NCBI RefSeq assembly: GCF_006517255.1
Contig: NZ_CP041185.1
Location: 5,394,001 to 5,458,000 of the forward strand
Reading direction: 5' to 3'
DNA from: Janthinobacterium tructae
GTDB taxonomy: Bacteria > Pseudomonadota > Gammaproteobacteria > Burkholderiales > Burkholderiaceae_D
DNA length: 64,000 nucleotides
Positions 35,219-44,275 of this stretch are shown piece after piece. The notes under the pieces are model-generated. The model saw nothing but the letters and a program-made list of their open reading frames with translations. It was not told the origin of the DNA and did not search any database. The translations under genes and the position numbers were made by a program. Within the stretch, counting starts at the first letter, position 1; every line of letters begins with the position of its first letter.

Positions 35219-35881
35219 ATGCCAGGATATTTCATGCGCTCTGTAGCGCTCTTTACCGTATCGGCCGTGTGCATCTCAGCCAGCGCCGCCGAGGTGGTGG
35301 CAGTGGATGCGCAGCAGCGCGCGTCCTTGCTGGAATTTTATGCGCAGCAATATCCGGGCGAGCCCGCTGCGCGCACCGTGTTCGAGAGCGTGCCCGTGGT
35401 AGGCGGCCGTGGTAGCGAAGTGGTGGGCAGCGTGGAAACGTCGCCGTATCGCGGTCATGGTGCGCTGTGCCGTACGCAGCGCACCAAGTTCGTGCTGCAC
35501 GGCGAGGGCAAGCAGGCGCGCTGGCAGGAGGCGGGCATGGAGTATTACGCCTGGCTCGACCGTGGCACTTGCCGCGCGGTGGCTGAACCCGTGCGCATGC
35601 TGCAACGGATACCCGATGTGGAGCTGGAAGGCGTGTTGCTGTACCAGAAGCCGCTGCTGGAGCGGGCGCGATTATTGATGGCGGGTAACACGGCCTGCGC
35701 GCCGCTGCGTGCGCTGAAGTTTACGCTGGCGGCCGTCGACGTGGGCGCCGCCGCACCGCGCGCCGAAGAGCGCTATGCGCTGGTGTTCAAGAGCGACCGC
35801 GACAGCTACGCCCGCGTCTGGCTGCGCAAGAGCGGCGCCCAGTATGACGCCTGGAATGTGACTTGCCCACCAGTGCTGTAA
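35219..35881 (+). CDS. secreted hypothetical protein
   Basis: 220 residues, ATG 35219 after GAAGGAATGCC. Signal peptide MRSVALFTVSAVCISASA within the first 25 residues. The mature part has four Cys (GALCRTQ, RGTCRAV, NTACAPL, VTCPPVL), probably two disulfides, and a beta-rich look. No family recognised. Followed closely by the DUF695 gene on the same strand. Confidence 0.75.
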   Translation: MPGYFMRSVALFTVSAVCISASAAEVVAVDAQQRASLLEFYAQQYPGEPAARTVFESVPVVGGRGSEVVGSVETSPYRGHGALCRTQRTKFVLHGEGKQARWQEAGMEYYAWLDRGTCRAVAEPVRMLQRIPDVELEGVLLYQKPLLERARLLMAGNTACAPLRALKFTLAAVDVGAAAPRAEERYALVFKSDRDSYARVWLRKSGAQYDAWNVTCPPVL

Positions 35882-35920
35882 GCTGCGCCTCCTCGATTTA
35901 TTTTTTTGACTGTTGCAACC

Positions 35921-36355
35921 ATGAACGAAAATTCCACTTCCGCCCGCAGCTGGGGCACCATCGTCACGCATAGCGACGAGATGGCCATCATCTACCGCTA
36001 TGTCGACACCTTCCATGACGACTGGGACCTGTCGTCGCAGCCGGACCGCATCATCATCGCCTGGCGCTACGAAGATGAAACAGGCATGCCCGCGCCGAAC
36101 GAGCGCGAGCACATGGAAGAGCTGGAAGCGGCGCTGGCGCCCGTGGTGGAAGAGGGCGGCTTCGCCACGCTGGCGCTGGTGTCGACCGGTGAAAACTTGC
36201 GCGAATGGATTTATTACACGCAGTCGGGCGAAGAGTTTTTCAACCGCCTCAACACAGCGCTGGCATCGCGTCCGAAATTCCCGATTGAAATCCGCAGCGC
36301 GGCCGACCCCGCCTGGTCGACTTACGCGGGCTTTATGGCTTCCCTGCCGAAGTAA
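35921..36355 (+). CDS. DUF695 family protein
   Basis: 144 residues, ATG 35921. RIIIAWRYEDETGMPAPNEREHMEELEAAL followed by ATLALVSTGENLREWIYYTQSGEEFFNRLN is the DUF695 pattern (RraB-like fold, function unknown). Cytoplasmic. Its stop codon TAA (36353-36355) directly abuts the stop codon of the convergent beta-lactamase gene, with no base between. Confidence 0.88.
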   Translation: MNENSTSARSWGTIVTHSDEMAIIYRYVDTFHDDWDLSSQPDRIIIAWRYEDETGMPAPNEREHMEELEAALAPVVEEGGFATLALVSTGENLREWIYYTQSGEEFFNRLNTALASRPKFPIEIRSAADPAWSTYAGFMASLPK

Positions 36356-37249
36356 TTACGCCAATGCGGCCACCACGATGCGCGTGGCGGCCGTGATGAT
36401 GTCCTGGTTCGTGTCCGCTTTTTTCTGTTCGCGCGTGTAGTACACGGCGATGACCAGCGGCGCGCCGCTGGGCGGGTAGGCCACGCCAATATCGTTGACG
36501 CTGCCATGCGCGCCCGAGCCCGTTTTATCCGCCACCTGCCAGCCGGCCGGTACGCCGGCGCGGATGCGCTTGTCGCCCGTCGTGTTGCCGCGCATCCAGG
36601 CGTCCAGCTGCTGGCGCTGCGGCGCCGGCAAGCTATTTCCCAACAATAATTGCTGCAAGCTGTGCGCCATCGACGCGGGGCTGGCCGTGTCGCGCACTTC
36701 GCCGGGGATGGCGCTATTGAGTTCCGTTTCCCAGCGTTCCAGCTGGAATACCGTATTGCCGATGCTGCGCGCAAATGCCGTCACGGCTTGCGGCCCGCCT
36801 AATAATGTCATCAAGAAATTGGCTGCGCTATTGTCGCTGTACTGCAAGGCGGCGGCGCACAGGTCGGCCACGCTCATGCCGTCGGCCAGATGCTTTTCCG
36901 TGATGGGTGAATACGTGACCAGTTCCTTTTTCTCGTAACGCACGTGCTGATCCAGCAATCCCGGCTGGCTGACGCTGCGGGCCAGCACGGCGCCTGCCAG
37001 CATCGCCTTGAAGGTGCTGGCCAGGGGGAAACGTTCGTCGGCGCGATAGGTAACGCGCAGCTCGCTGCCCTGGCGCCAGGCGGCAACGCCGAGGCGCCCG
37101 CCAGCGGCCTGTTCCAGCGCGGCCAGTTGTGTATGGGCGGCGGCGATGCCGGTGGCGGGTGCGGCAAACAGCAGCGGTGCCGGGCACAGCAGGGCGGCGC
37201 CACTGGCCAGCAGGAGGTGGCGGCGGATGTGGTTCGGGGATTCAGTCAT
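36356..37249 (-). CDS. class A beta-lactamase
   Basis: 297 residues. Hydrolyses beta-lactams in the periplasm. All class A motifs are present: S78-T-F-K81 (Ambler S70xxK), S138-D-N140 (SDN loop), E174-T-E-L-N178 (Omega-loop E166xxLN) and K242-T-G (KTG). The signal region HIRRHLLLASGAALL carries two arginines, so Tat export is possible. The start overlaps the 3' end of the histidine kinase gene by 8 bp, so both are probably on one transcript. No ampR-like regulator is adjacent. Confidence 0.95.
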   Translation of the reverse strand: MTESPNHIRRHLLLASGAALLCPAPLLFAAPATGIAAAHTQLAALEQAAGGRLGVAAWRQGSELRVTYRADERFPLASTFKAMLAGAVLARSVSQPGLLDQHVRYEKKELVTYSPITEKHLADGMSVADLCAAALQYSDNSAANFLMTLLGGPQAVTAFARSIGNTVFQLERWETELNSAIPGEVRDTASPASMAHSLQQLLLGNSLPAPQRQQLDAWMRGNTTGDKRIRAGVPAGWQVADKTGSGAHGSVNDIGVAYPPSGAPLVIAVYYTREQKKADTNQDIITAATRIVVAALA

Positions 37250-39917
37250 GGTTTGTCGGTGTTTTAGGTGTGGAAAGGGTGGCCAGCAATTCGCCGATGG
37301 CGAGCAGGTTGGCCGGTTTGGTCAGATGGTGGTCGAAGCCGGCCGCGCTCGATTGGCTGCGGTCGTTTTCGGCGCCCCAGCCCGTCAATGCGACGAGCAC
37401 GACGTTGGCGCCGGCCGGTATCCGGCGCAGCGCGCGCGCCACCTCGTAGCCGTTCATGCCGGGCAAGCCGATGTCGAGGAAGATAACGTCTGGCAAGAAT
37501 TGCGGCGCCATGGCCAGCGCCTGCGCGCCATCGTGGGCCACTTGCGTGGCATGGCCCATCATGTCGAGCACGGCGGCGAGGGTATCGGCCGCATCGATAT
37601 TGTCGTCGACCACCAGCACGCGGAAGTGGGGGCCGCTGGCGCCGTGGACCGGCGCGGCCGGTGCGGCGGGCGCTTTCGTTTCCGCCAGCAGCAGGGGCAG
37701 GCGCACGCTGAAGGTGCTGCCCAGGCCGGTGCCGGGACTGGCCGCCGTGGCGCTGCCGCCATGCAGCTCGGCCAGGCGCCGCACCAGCGACAGGCCGATG
37801 CCCAGACCGCCCTGCGCGCGGCCCATGTTCTGTCCCACCTGGGTAAACATGTCGAAGATGGTGGCGATCGACTCGGCGGGGATGCCCACGCCGCTATCGC
37901 TGACCTCGATCAAGGCCTCGTTGCCATCGCGTACCGCGCGCAAGCTGATATGGCCACCGGCGGGCGTGTACTTGGCGGCATTGTTGAGCAAATTGCCCAG
38001 TACTTGCGCCAGCCGCGTGGGGTCGGCATCGAGCTGCAGCGGGTCTTCAGCGAGTTGCATCTGGAACTGGTGGTGGCCCGCTTCGATCAGTGGCATGCTC
38101 GTTTCCACGGCGCTGGCGATGATGGTTTTCAAGTCCGCGCGTTCCAGCCTGAGTTCGATCTTGCCCCGCGTGATGCGGGCCACGTCCAGCAAATCATTGA
38201 CCAGGTGCACCATCTGATTGACTTGCCGCTCCATCACGTCGCGCACGCGCGCCATGGTGGCGGGCTTGTCGGCAGCCAGGCGCATGATCTGCAAGCCGTT
38301 GCGGATGGGCGCGAGCGGGTTGCGCAGTTCGTGCGCCAGGGTGGCCAGGAATTCCGTCTTGCGCCGGTCCATCTCGGACAGGTTGTCGGCCAGCTGGCGC
38401 AATTGCTGCTCCGAACGCTTGCGCTCGCTGATGTCGCTGAACAGCACCGTCAGCAGGCGGCTGCCGGGGCCGCCCAGGCGCGCGGCGAAGACTTCGAACC
38501 AGCGCTCCATGGCCACGGCTTCGTTTTCATAGCGCACGGGTTCGCCCGTCTTGACGACCTGGTCGTACAGGTCGAACCAGTGCTGGTCGTGCTCGGGCAC
38601 GAAGCTGCGGATGGTCTTGCCGATGGCATTGTCCAGACCCGACTGCTTGACGAAGGCGGCGTTGCCTTCCAGGTAGCGGAAATCGATGGGGCGGCCTTGC
38701 TCGTCGTACAGCATTTCGATAACGCAAAAGGCCTGGTCCATCAGCTCGATCAGGGTGCGGTAGCGTTCCTCGCTGCGGCGCAGCGCATCTTCCACCTGTT
38801 TCTGGCGCGTGATGTCGAGCAGGACGCCGGGAAATTGCAAGGGTGTGCCATCGGGTGCGTATTCCGCGCGGCCCCGCGCAATGACCGAGCGGTACTGGCC
38901 CTCGCCGGCGCCGATGCGGTAGCTGGCCTCGAATGGCGTGTGCGCGTGCACCGCCTGGCTTATCTGCGCGCTGACTTGCTCGCGCTCATCGGGATGGATG
39001 AGGTCCAGGTAGCGTGCCAGCGGTGCCGCCTTGGCCGCTTCTGCATTGACGGAGAACAAGCGCGCCATATTGCTGTCGGCCGTGACCCGGTCGGCCACGA
39101 TGTCCCAGTTCCAGGTGGCCACTTCACCGGCCTCCAGGGTCAGGCGCAGGGTTTCTTCGTTCTGCTTGCTGGTCGTCAAGTCGAGCGAGATGCCGGACAG
39201 GGCGATCACGTTGCCGGCGCCGTCGCTGGTGCAGGTGCCGCGCATGTGCGCCCAGTGCAGCGATCCATCGGGCCAGCGCACGCGGATGTCGATCTCGAAA
39301 TCGCTGGCGCTGGCGATGGCGGCATGCACCACCGTTTGCCAGTGCTGCAGTTCGCCGTCGAGCATGGCACCGGTCAGCTGCGCGTAGTCGATGTGGCTGG
39401 CAGGTGGCAGGCCCAGATTGGCCTTGAACGCGTCGGAGCCGGCCATGCTGCCGCTGCCCAGATCGATCTCCCACGTGCCCATGCGGCCGCCCTGCATGGC
39501 CAGGCGCAGTCGCTGTTCCGTCTGCCGTTGCTGCGTCACGTCGCAATGCGAACCCAGCCATTCAACGATGCTGCCGTCGGGTGCCAGCACAGGCAGCATG
39601 CGCACGACCATATTGCGGTAGGTGCCGCTGACGTGGCGCAGCCGGTATTCCGCTTCGAACACGCTCGTCAGGTGCGACGGCATGACGTAAGGCAAGTTGC
39701 GGTCGTCCGGATGCAAGGCATTGAGCCAGCCGCGGCCCAGCAGTTCGGCTTCGGTCTGGCCCGTGAAGGCGCGCCAGGAGGGCTGGTCGGCATCGAACTG
39801 GCCGAAGGTTTTCGTGCTCCAGACGATGTCGCAATGGGCGCGCAGCAGTAAATGGGCGGCCTGGGCGGCGGCGATGGAGGACGGGACGGCGTTGCTGGGC
39901 TGGCTCGGTTCTGGCAT
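37242..39917 (-). CDS. hybrid sensor histidine kinase/response regulator with PAS repeats
   Basis: 891 residues from ATG 39917; a GTG at 39956 is possible, and neither has a good ribosome site. No membrane helix. Four PAS/PAC units fill the first 490 residues (PAC ends such as GSIVEWLGSHCDVTQQR and PLQFPGVLLDITRQK). HisKA with the phospho-His in LATLAHELRNPLAPIRNG (about 526), HATPase with NLLNNAAKYTP, SDSGVGIP and GLGIGLSLVRRL, and a C-terminal receiver with the Asp in VIFLDIGLPG. No DNA-binding output, so it must pass its signal on. The gene overlaps the beta-lactamase start. Confidence 0.92.
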   Translation of the reverse strand: MPEPSQPSNAVPSSIAAAQAAHLLLRAHCDIVWSTKTFGQFDADQPSWRAFTGQTEAELLGRGWLNALHPDDRNLPYVMPSHLTSVFEAEYRLRHVSGTYRNMVVRMLPVLAPDGSIVEWLGSHCDVTQQRQTEQRLRLAMQGGRMGTWEIDLGSGSMAGSDAFKANLGLPPASHIDYAQLTGAMLDGELQHWQTVVHAAIASASDFEIDIRVRWPDGSLHWAHMRGTCTSDGAGNVIALSGISLDLTTSKQNEETLRLTLEAGEVATWNWDIVADRVTADSNMARLFSVNAEAAKAAPLARYLDLIHPDEREQVSAQISQAVHAHTPFEASYRIGAGEGQYRSVIARGRAEYAPDGTPLQFPGVLLDITRQKQVEDALRRSEERYRTLIELMDQAFCVIEMLYDEQGRPIDFRYLEGNAAFVKQSGLDNAIGKTIRSFVPEHDQHWFDLYDQVVKTGEPVRYENEAVAMERWFEVFAARLGGPGSRLLTVLFSDISERKRSEQQLRQLADNLSEMDRRKTEFLATLAHELRNPLAPIRNGLQIMRLAADKPATMARVRDVMERQVNQMVHLVNDLLDVARITRGKIELRLERADLKTIIASAVETSMPLIEAGHHQFQMQLAEDPLQLDADPTRLAQVLGNLLNNAAKYTPAGGHISLRAVRDGNEALIEVSDSGVGIPAESIATIFDMFTQVGQNMGRAQGGLGIGLSLVRRLAELHGGSATAASPGTGLGSTFSVRLPLLLAETKAPAAPAAPVHGASGPHFRVLVVDDNIDAADTLAAVLDMMGHATQVAHDGAQALAMAPQFLPDVIFLDIGLPGMNGYEVARALRRIPAGANVVLVALTGWGAENDRSQSSAAGFDHHLTKPANLLAIGELLATLSTPKTPTNHD

Positions 39918-40436
39918 GGAGGCGATCGACGATGGTGCGGGGTACCGCCGCCGCACTGGGATGGGGCGGCATGGCAGCTCAATTCTGGCGATATTACAAC
40001 TATTTTTACCCTCAGGGTTGTCTTGCAGGACGCCAATTCTGCTTTCTGCAGGCCATGAGAAAAAGGCGCGCCGTGCAGCAAATCATCGGGTGAAACAGCC
40101 ACGCATTGGCGCTGTTGTGGCTGAATAACCACTAGTCAGCCCTTTATGTTGATGAATGAATATTTTACATAACAATATTCTTGCAGCGCATAAGGCGCTT
40201 GAATTAAATTGGCGCCTTACTTAAAAGTTGGTGTTCATCAGACATCCCAGAGATGCGGCCGCCACCGCTGTCAGCTTGGACGACAGCCAGGGCAGAGCCA
40301 GTGACGCCAGGAGCGGAGAAACATCCGCTCGCGCTGCTGCACCATGACGGTGCAGAGAACGCCAGCGCCGTACATAAGCCGGAGACAGGTTGGAAGACAG
40401 ATTTCGCAATTCTTTTTTAAACTTCTGGGAAACAAC
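39918..40436. other. 519-bp region between divergent kinase and TonB receptor genes
   Basis: No gene recognised; open frames here are shadows extending from the two flanking genes. The AT-rich part at 40130-40230 is the most likely promoter area. Confidence 0.45.
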
Positions 40437-42668
40437 ATGACCAAGATGTCCAAGATGCACCAGCGTTTGTGCGCCAAAAGCGCCGCCATGCTGGCACTGT
40501 CCGCTGCCTTGCCTATCGGCTCGGCGTATGCTGATGAAGTCGCTGCTGATACGACCCCTGCCGCCAGCCAGCTGGAAACCGTGACCGTGACGGCGCAGCG
40601 CCGCAAGGAAAATATTCGCGACGTGCCCGTTTCCGTATCGCTGTTGCGCGACGAGAAGCTCGACGTGCTGGTATCCGGCGGACAAGATATTCGCGTGCTG
40701 GCCGGCAAAGTGCCTAGCCTGAACGTGGAATCGTCGAATGGCCGCACCTTTCCCCGCTTCTACATCCGCGGCTACGGCAATACGGACTTCAATACGTTTG
40801 CATCGCAACCTGTTTCCCTGATCTACGACGATGTCGTGCAAGAAAATCCCATTTTGAAGGGTTTCCCGATTTTTGACGTGGCCGGCGTGGAAGTGTTGCG
40901 CGGCCCGCAAGGTACCCTGTTCGGCCGTAACACGCCGGCCGGCGTGGTGAAATTCGAATCGGCCAAGCCCAAGCTGGAGAAGGTCGAAGGCTATTACAAC
41001 GTCTCCGCCGCCACGCACAACACGACCAATTTCGATGGCGCCGTCAACGTGCCACTGAGCAAAGAATGGGCCATGCGTGTCTCGACCCTGCGCCAGCACC
41101 GCGACAATTATGTCGACAACACGTTTACGGGCAAGAAAGATGCGCTGGACGGCTACAACGAACACGCCGAGCGCGTGCAACTGCTGTACGCACCGAACAC
41201 CACGTTCAACGCCCTGTTCAATGTGCATCAGCGCACCACGACCGGCAGCGCGCGCCTGTTCTTCGCCAATGCAATCAAGAAGGGCACGAATGACCTGGTC
41301 GATGGTTTCGACCCGCAAAAATCGTACACCAATGGCCAGAACTTCCAGCGCCTGCGTACCAGCGGCGCCAGCGCCCGCCTGAGCTGGGACCTGGACAGCG
41401 TCAAGCTGTTCTCGATCACCGGCTATGAAAAGGTCAACAATTACCTGAGCCATGGCGACATCGACGGCGGCGTACCTGGCCCTTCGAATAATTTGCCATT
41501 CCAGGTGGAGACGGCTGGCGGCATCAGCGGCGTCACCCAGTACAGCCAGGAATTCCGCGTCGAATCGAAAAACGCCGGTCCTTTGAACTGGCAGTCGGGC
41601 CTGTATTTCTTCGATGAAGATGCCAACGGTTTCACCGACAACTTCAATAGCGACACGGGCGCACTGACCTCGCACGTGGCCAGCCATCAGAAAAACAAGG
41701 CCTGGGCCGCCTTCGGTTCCGTCAACTACGCCGTCAACGAAGATTTCATGTTGCGCGGCGGCTTGCGCTATACCAAGGACAAGAAGGATTTCAACACGGT
41801 CGAAGCGGACCGCGTGAAGCAAATCTCCCCCACCAGCGCCGATGTCAGCAAGGGCAAGGTCAACTGGGACTTGAGCGGTACCTATAAATACAACAAGGAC
41901 GTGAACTTCTACGCCCGCATCGCCACCGGCTTCCGCGCGCCGAGTATCGCGCCAGCTGGCGACAAGGTGCCTGTCACCATCGCTGATGCGGAAACCATCC
42001 TGTCCTACGAGGCCGGCATCAAGGCTGACTTGTTCAACCGCCGCGCCCGCGTCGCCTTCAGCATTTACGATTACGAGATCAAGAACCAGCAACTGACCGT
42101 GGTCGGCGGCAGCTCGAACGTCAACCGCCTGATCAATGCTGCCAAGACCAGCGGCCGTGGCGTTGAGCTGGACCTGGAAGGCTTCGTGACGCCTAGCCTG
42201 AAAATGTCCCTGGGTGGCAGCTACAACTTCACCCAGATCAATGACGCTGGCCTGGCCGTCAGCAAATGCGGTTTTGCGTCCTGCACCATTCTTGATCCGA
42301 TCAATGCCGCCGGCAACGTCGTTATCAACGGCAATCCGCTGCCACAGGCGCCAAAATGGATCGTCACGGCCACCGGCCGCTATTCGATCCCGCTGGAAAA
42401 CGGCGAACTGTTCCTGTTCACGGACTGGGCATACCGCAGCAAGATCAACTTCTTCCTGTACGAAGCGGCCGAATACACGGGCAAATCGTTGCTGGAAGGC
42501 GGCTTGCGCGTAGGCTACATCTGGGATGCTGGCAAGTATGAAGTGGCCGCTTTTGGCCGCAACATCACCGATACCCGCCGCATCACGGGCGCCATCGACT
42601 TCAACAACCGCACTGGCTTCATCAATGAGCCACGTCAGTTTGGTGTGCAATTCAAGGGCAACTTCTAA
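40437..42668 (+). CDS. TonB-dependent receptor
   Basis: 743 residues from ATG 40437. Signal peptide ends GSAYADE. TonB box LETVTVTAQRRKENIRDVPVSV, plug FYIRGYGNTDFNTFASQPVSLIYDDVVQENPILKGFPIFD and VLRGPQGTLFGRNTPAGVV. Barrel to the C-terminal QFGVQFKGNF. Same broad subfamily as the receptor at 30.9 kb but clearly distinct. A terminator follows. No nearby enzyme gene shows the ligand. Confidence 0.92.
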   Translation: MTKMSKMHQRLCAKSAAMLALSAALPIGSAYADEVAADTTPAASQLETVTVTAQRRKENIRDVPVSVSLLRDEKLDVLVSGGQDIRVLAGKVPSLNVESSNGRTFPRFYIRGYGNTDFNTFASQPVSLIYDDVVQENPILKGFPIFDVAGVEVLRGPQGTLFGRNTPAGVVKFESAKPKLEKVEGYYNVSAATHNTTNFDGAVNVPLSKEWAMRVSTLRQHRDNYVDNTFTGKKDALDGYNEHAERVQLLYAPNTTFNALFNVHQRTTTGSARLFFANAIKKGTNDLVDGFDPQKSYTNGQNFQRLRTSGASARLSWDLDSVKLFSITGYEKVNNYLSHGDIDGGVPGPSNNLPFQVETAGGISGVTQYSQEFRVESKNAGPLNWQSGLYFFDEDANGFTDNFNSDTGALTSHVASHQKNKAWAAFGSVNYAVNEDFMLRGGLRYTKDKKDFNTVEADRVKQISPTSADVSKGKVNWDLSGTYKYNKDVNFYARIATGFRAPSIAPAGDKVPVTIADAETILSYEAGIKADLFNRRARVAFSIYDYEIKNQQLTVVGGSSNVNRLINAAKTSGRGVELDLEGFVTPSLKMSLGGSYNFTQINDAGLAVSKCGFASCTILDPINAAGNVVINGNPLPQAPKWIVTATGRYSIPLENGELFLFTDWAYRSKINFFLYEAAEYTGKSLLEGGLRVGYIWDAGKYEVAAFGRNITDTRRITGAIDFNNRTGFINEPRQFGVQFKGNF

Positions 42669-42712
42669 TTGCCTGATACCAGGCGCCGGCCCTTGCGGCC
42701 AGCGCCTGCTTC

Positions 42713-42746
42713 AACCCGCCCGGCTTGCGCCGCGGCGGGTTTTTTT
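42713..42746 (+). terminator. terminator between TonB receptor and gluQ
   Basis: AACCCGCC pairs with GGCGGGTT across an inner loop, followed by TTTTTT. It can serve the receptor gene; gluQ ends at the T-run from the other side. Confidence 0.75.
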
Positions 42747-43665
42747 ATGTGCGCTCGGGAAGGCGCGCCAGCCGCTGCGCCCAGGCAGGAATGGCTTGCC
42801 GCCAGAAATCTTCCACGTCGTCGGCGCGCACGTCGAGACCGAGGAAGCGGGCGGCCGGCAGCAGCGCCGACGCCAGCAGTTCGCCGGCATGCGTGCCCGT
42901 ATCGAAGGCGATGGCGCCCGTCTGCTTCGACAGTTTCTCGCCGCTGGCATTGTTGACCACAGGCACGTGCAGAAAGCCCGGATGCGGCAAGCCCAGCACA
43001 TCCTGCAGATACAGCTGGCGCGGCGTCGAATCGAGCAAATCCGCCCCGCGCACCACCTGCGTGATGCCCTGCACGCCATCGTCAACCACCACGGCCAGCT
43101 GGTACGCCCAGTAACCATCGCCGCGCAGCACGACGAAGTCGCCCACCTCGCCAGCCAGGTCCTGCCGCTGCGGACCATGCCAGCGGTCGGCAAAGCCATA
43201 CACGGCTTGCGGCCCCTCTGGCACGCGCAACCGCAAGGCCCGCGCCGCCTTGCCCGGCGCCAGACCGTGGCGGCAGGTGCCCGGATACACGGCGGCCCCG
43301 CCTTTGGGTACACCTGCCTGCAACACCGAATCGTGGATCTCCTTGCGCGAACAGCCGCACGCATACACGAGCCCATCGTCCTGCAAGCGCGTCAGCGCCG
43401 CCTGGTACAGCGGCAGCCTGCGGCTCTGCCACGTCGCCTCGCCATCCCACGTCATGCCGCAGCGCTGCAAGGTGGCCAGGATCGCCATATCGGCGCCCTC
43501 GACATTGCGGTCATAGTCCAGGTCCTCGATGCGCAGCAGCCACGTGCCGCGATGCACCTTCGCATCGAGATAACTGGCCATGGCGGCTACGAGCGAGCCC
43601 ATGTGCAGGGGACCGGAGGGAGAGGGGGCGAAGCGGCCGATGTAGGGAGGGATCGTTAAGGTCAT
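42745..43665 (-). CDS. gluQ: glutamyl-Q tRNA(Asp) synthetase
   Basis: 306 residues. Attaches glutamate to the queuosine base of tRNA-Asp. Truncated GlnRS-like catalytic domain: GRFAPSPSGPLHMGSLVAAMASYL (HIGH-type motif), RIEDLDYDR, zinc-binding CGCSRKEI with YPGTCRHG, and KLSKQTGA as KMSKS equivalent. The anticodon-binding domain is absent, as expected for GluQ/YadB. Length is normal. Confidence 0.95.
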   Translation of the reverse strand: MTLTIPPYIGRFAPSPSGPLHMGSLVAAMASYLDAKVHRGTWLLRIEDLDYDRNVEGADMAILATLQRCGMTWDGEATWQSRRLPLYQAALTRLQDDGLVYACGCSRKEIHDSVLQAGVPKGGAAVYPGTCRHGLAPGKAARALRLRVPEGPQAVYGFADRWHGPQRQDLAGEVGDFVVLRGDGYWAYQLAVVVDDGVQGITQVVRGADLLDSTPRQLYLQDVLGLPHPGFLHVPVVNNASGEKLSKQTGAIAFDTGTHAGELLASALLPAARFLGLDVRADDVEDFWRQAIPAWAQRLARLPERT

Positions 43666-43825
43666 GCGAAATTTTTTTACGATAATCTGATGTGCGGGTG
43701 CCGCAGTGTTGGGTGGTATGTCCTAAGACTGCAAGAGAAAGTATCGTTTAGAGTGAAAAACAAGTCAAATTTTGAGCTTGATTTTATGAATATTTTGTTC
43801 TTGAAGTAGCCTTTTAAATTGTCTT

Positions 43826-44275
43826 TCATGAGTACTGATATCGATAGTTACAAATAATTGATGTCGTAAGGTTGTGAGGATCATAAAATGCATCTACCTC
43901 ACCCCATGACCCAGATTGTGGAAGAGTAATTTGAAAGTTTTCAAAAAACCAGTTCCTCATAATTTTCGTATATTTCCCTTCTGGTTTTGATTGAATTTCA
44001 TTAATGTTATTTTCTGGTCCAAAGTCCCAGAATTTTATGGGGCCATCATTTTTTTCAAAAAAGACAATTAAAATTAAAGTCTCTCTTGGATTTTTTTCAT
44101 TTTTCAATGTTGTTTTGTAGGATATTACCTCATCATCTCTTGTTATCCAGTCTTTCCATATTTGTTTTTTTGACTGTGAAAGTAGGTCATGTCGTTTCAT
44201 ACCTTTAAATACGGATATGTATTTCCCGGCATTAAGGGATCCATCAGAAGTATGCATTTTCATAATATATGTCAT
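43826..44275 (-). CDS. putative immunity protein of the Rhs toxin
   Basis: 149 residues, very AT-rich against the GC-rich Rhs core. The start overlaps the Rhs stop as ATGA (44272-44275). No signal peptide or membrane segment, so it should act in the cytoplasm. Features: KKQIWKDWITRDDEVISYKTTL, ETLILIVFFEKNDGPIKFWDFGPENN and a YRYQYS end. No family recognised. The position right behind the toxin tip is what supports immunity; a second start at Met5 is possible. Confidence 0.75.
   Translation of the reverse strand: MTYIMKMHTSDGSLNAGKYISVFKGMKRHDLLSQSKKQIWKDWITRDDEVISYKTTLKNEKNPRETLILIVFFEKNDGPIKFWDFGPENNINEIQSKPEGKYTKIMRNWFFENFQITLPQSGSWGEVDAFYDPHNLTTSIICNYRYQYS

Noticed and set aside
37146..39851. 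901-codon open frame on the plus strand
   Set aside because: It lies fully opposite the histidine kinase gene. Its composition (His, Arg, Gly and Ala rich) is that of a high-GC antisense shadow, and no domain is seen.
40221..42650. 809-codon open frame opposite the TonB receptor
   Set aside because: Antisense shadow; the receptor frame has a signal peptide, TonB box and plug.
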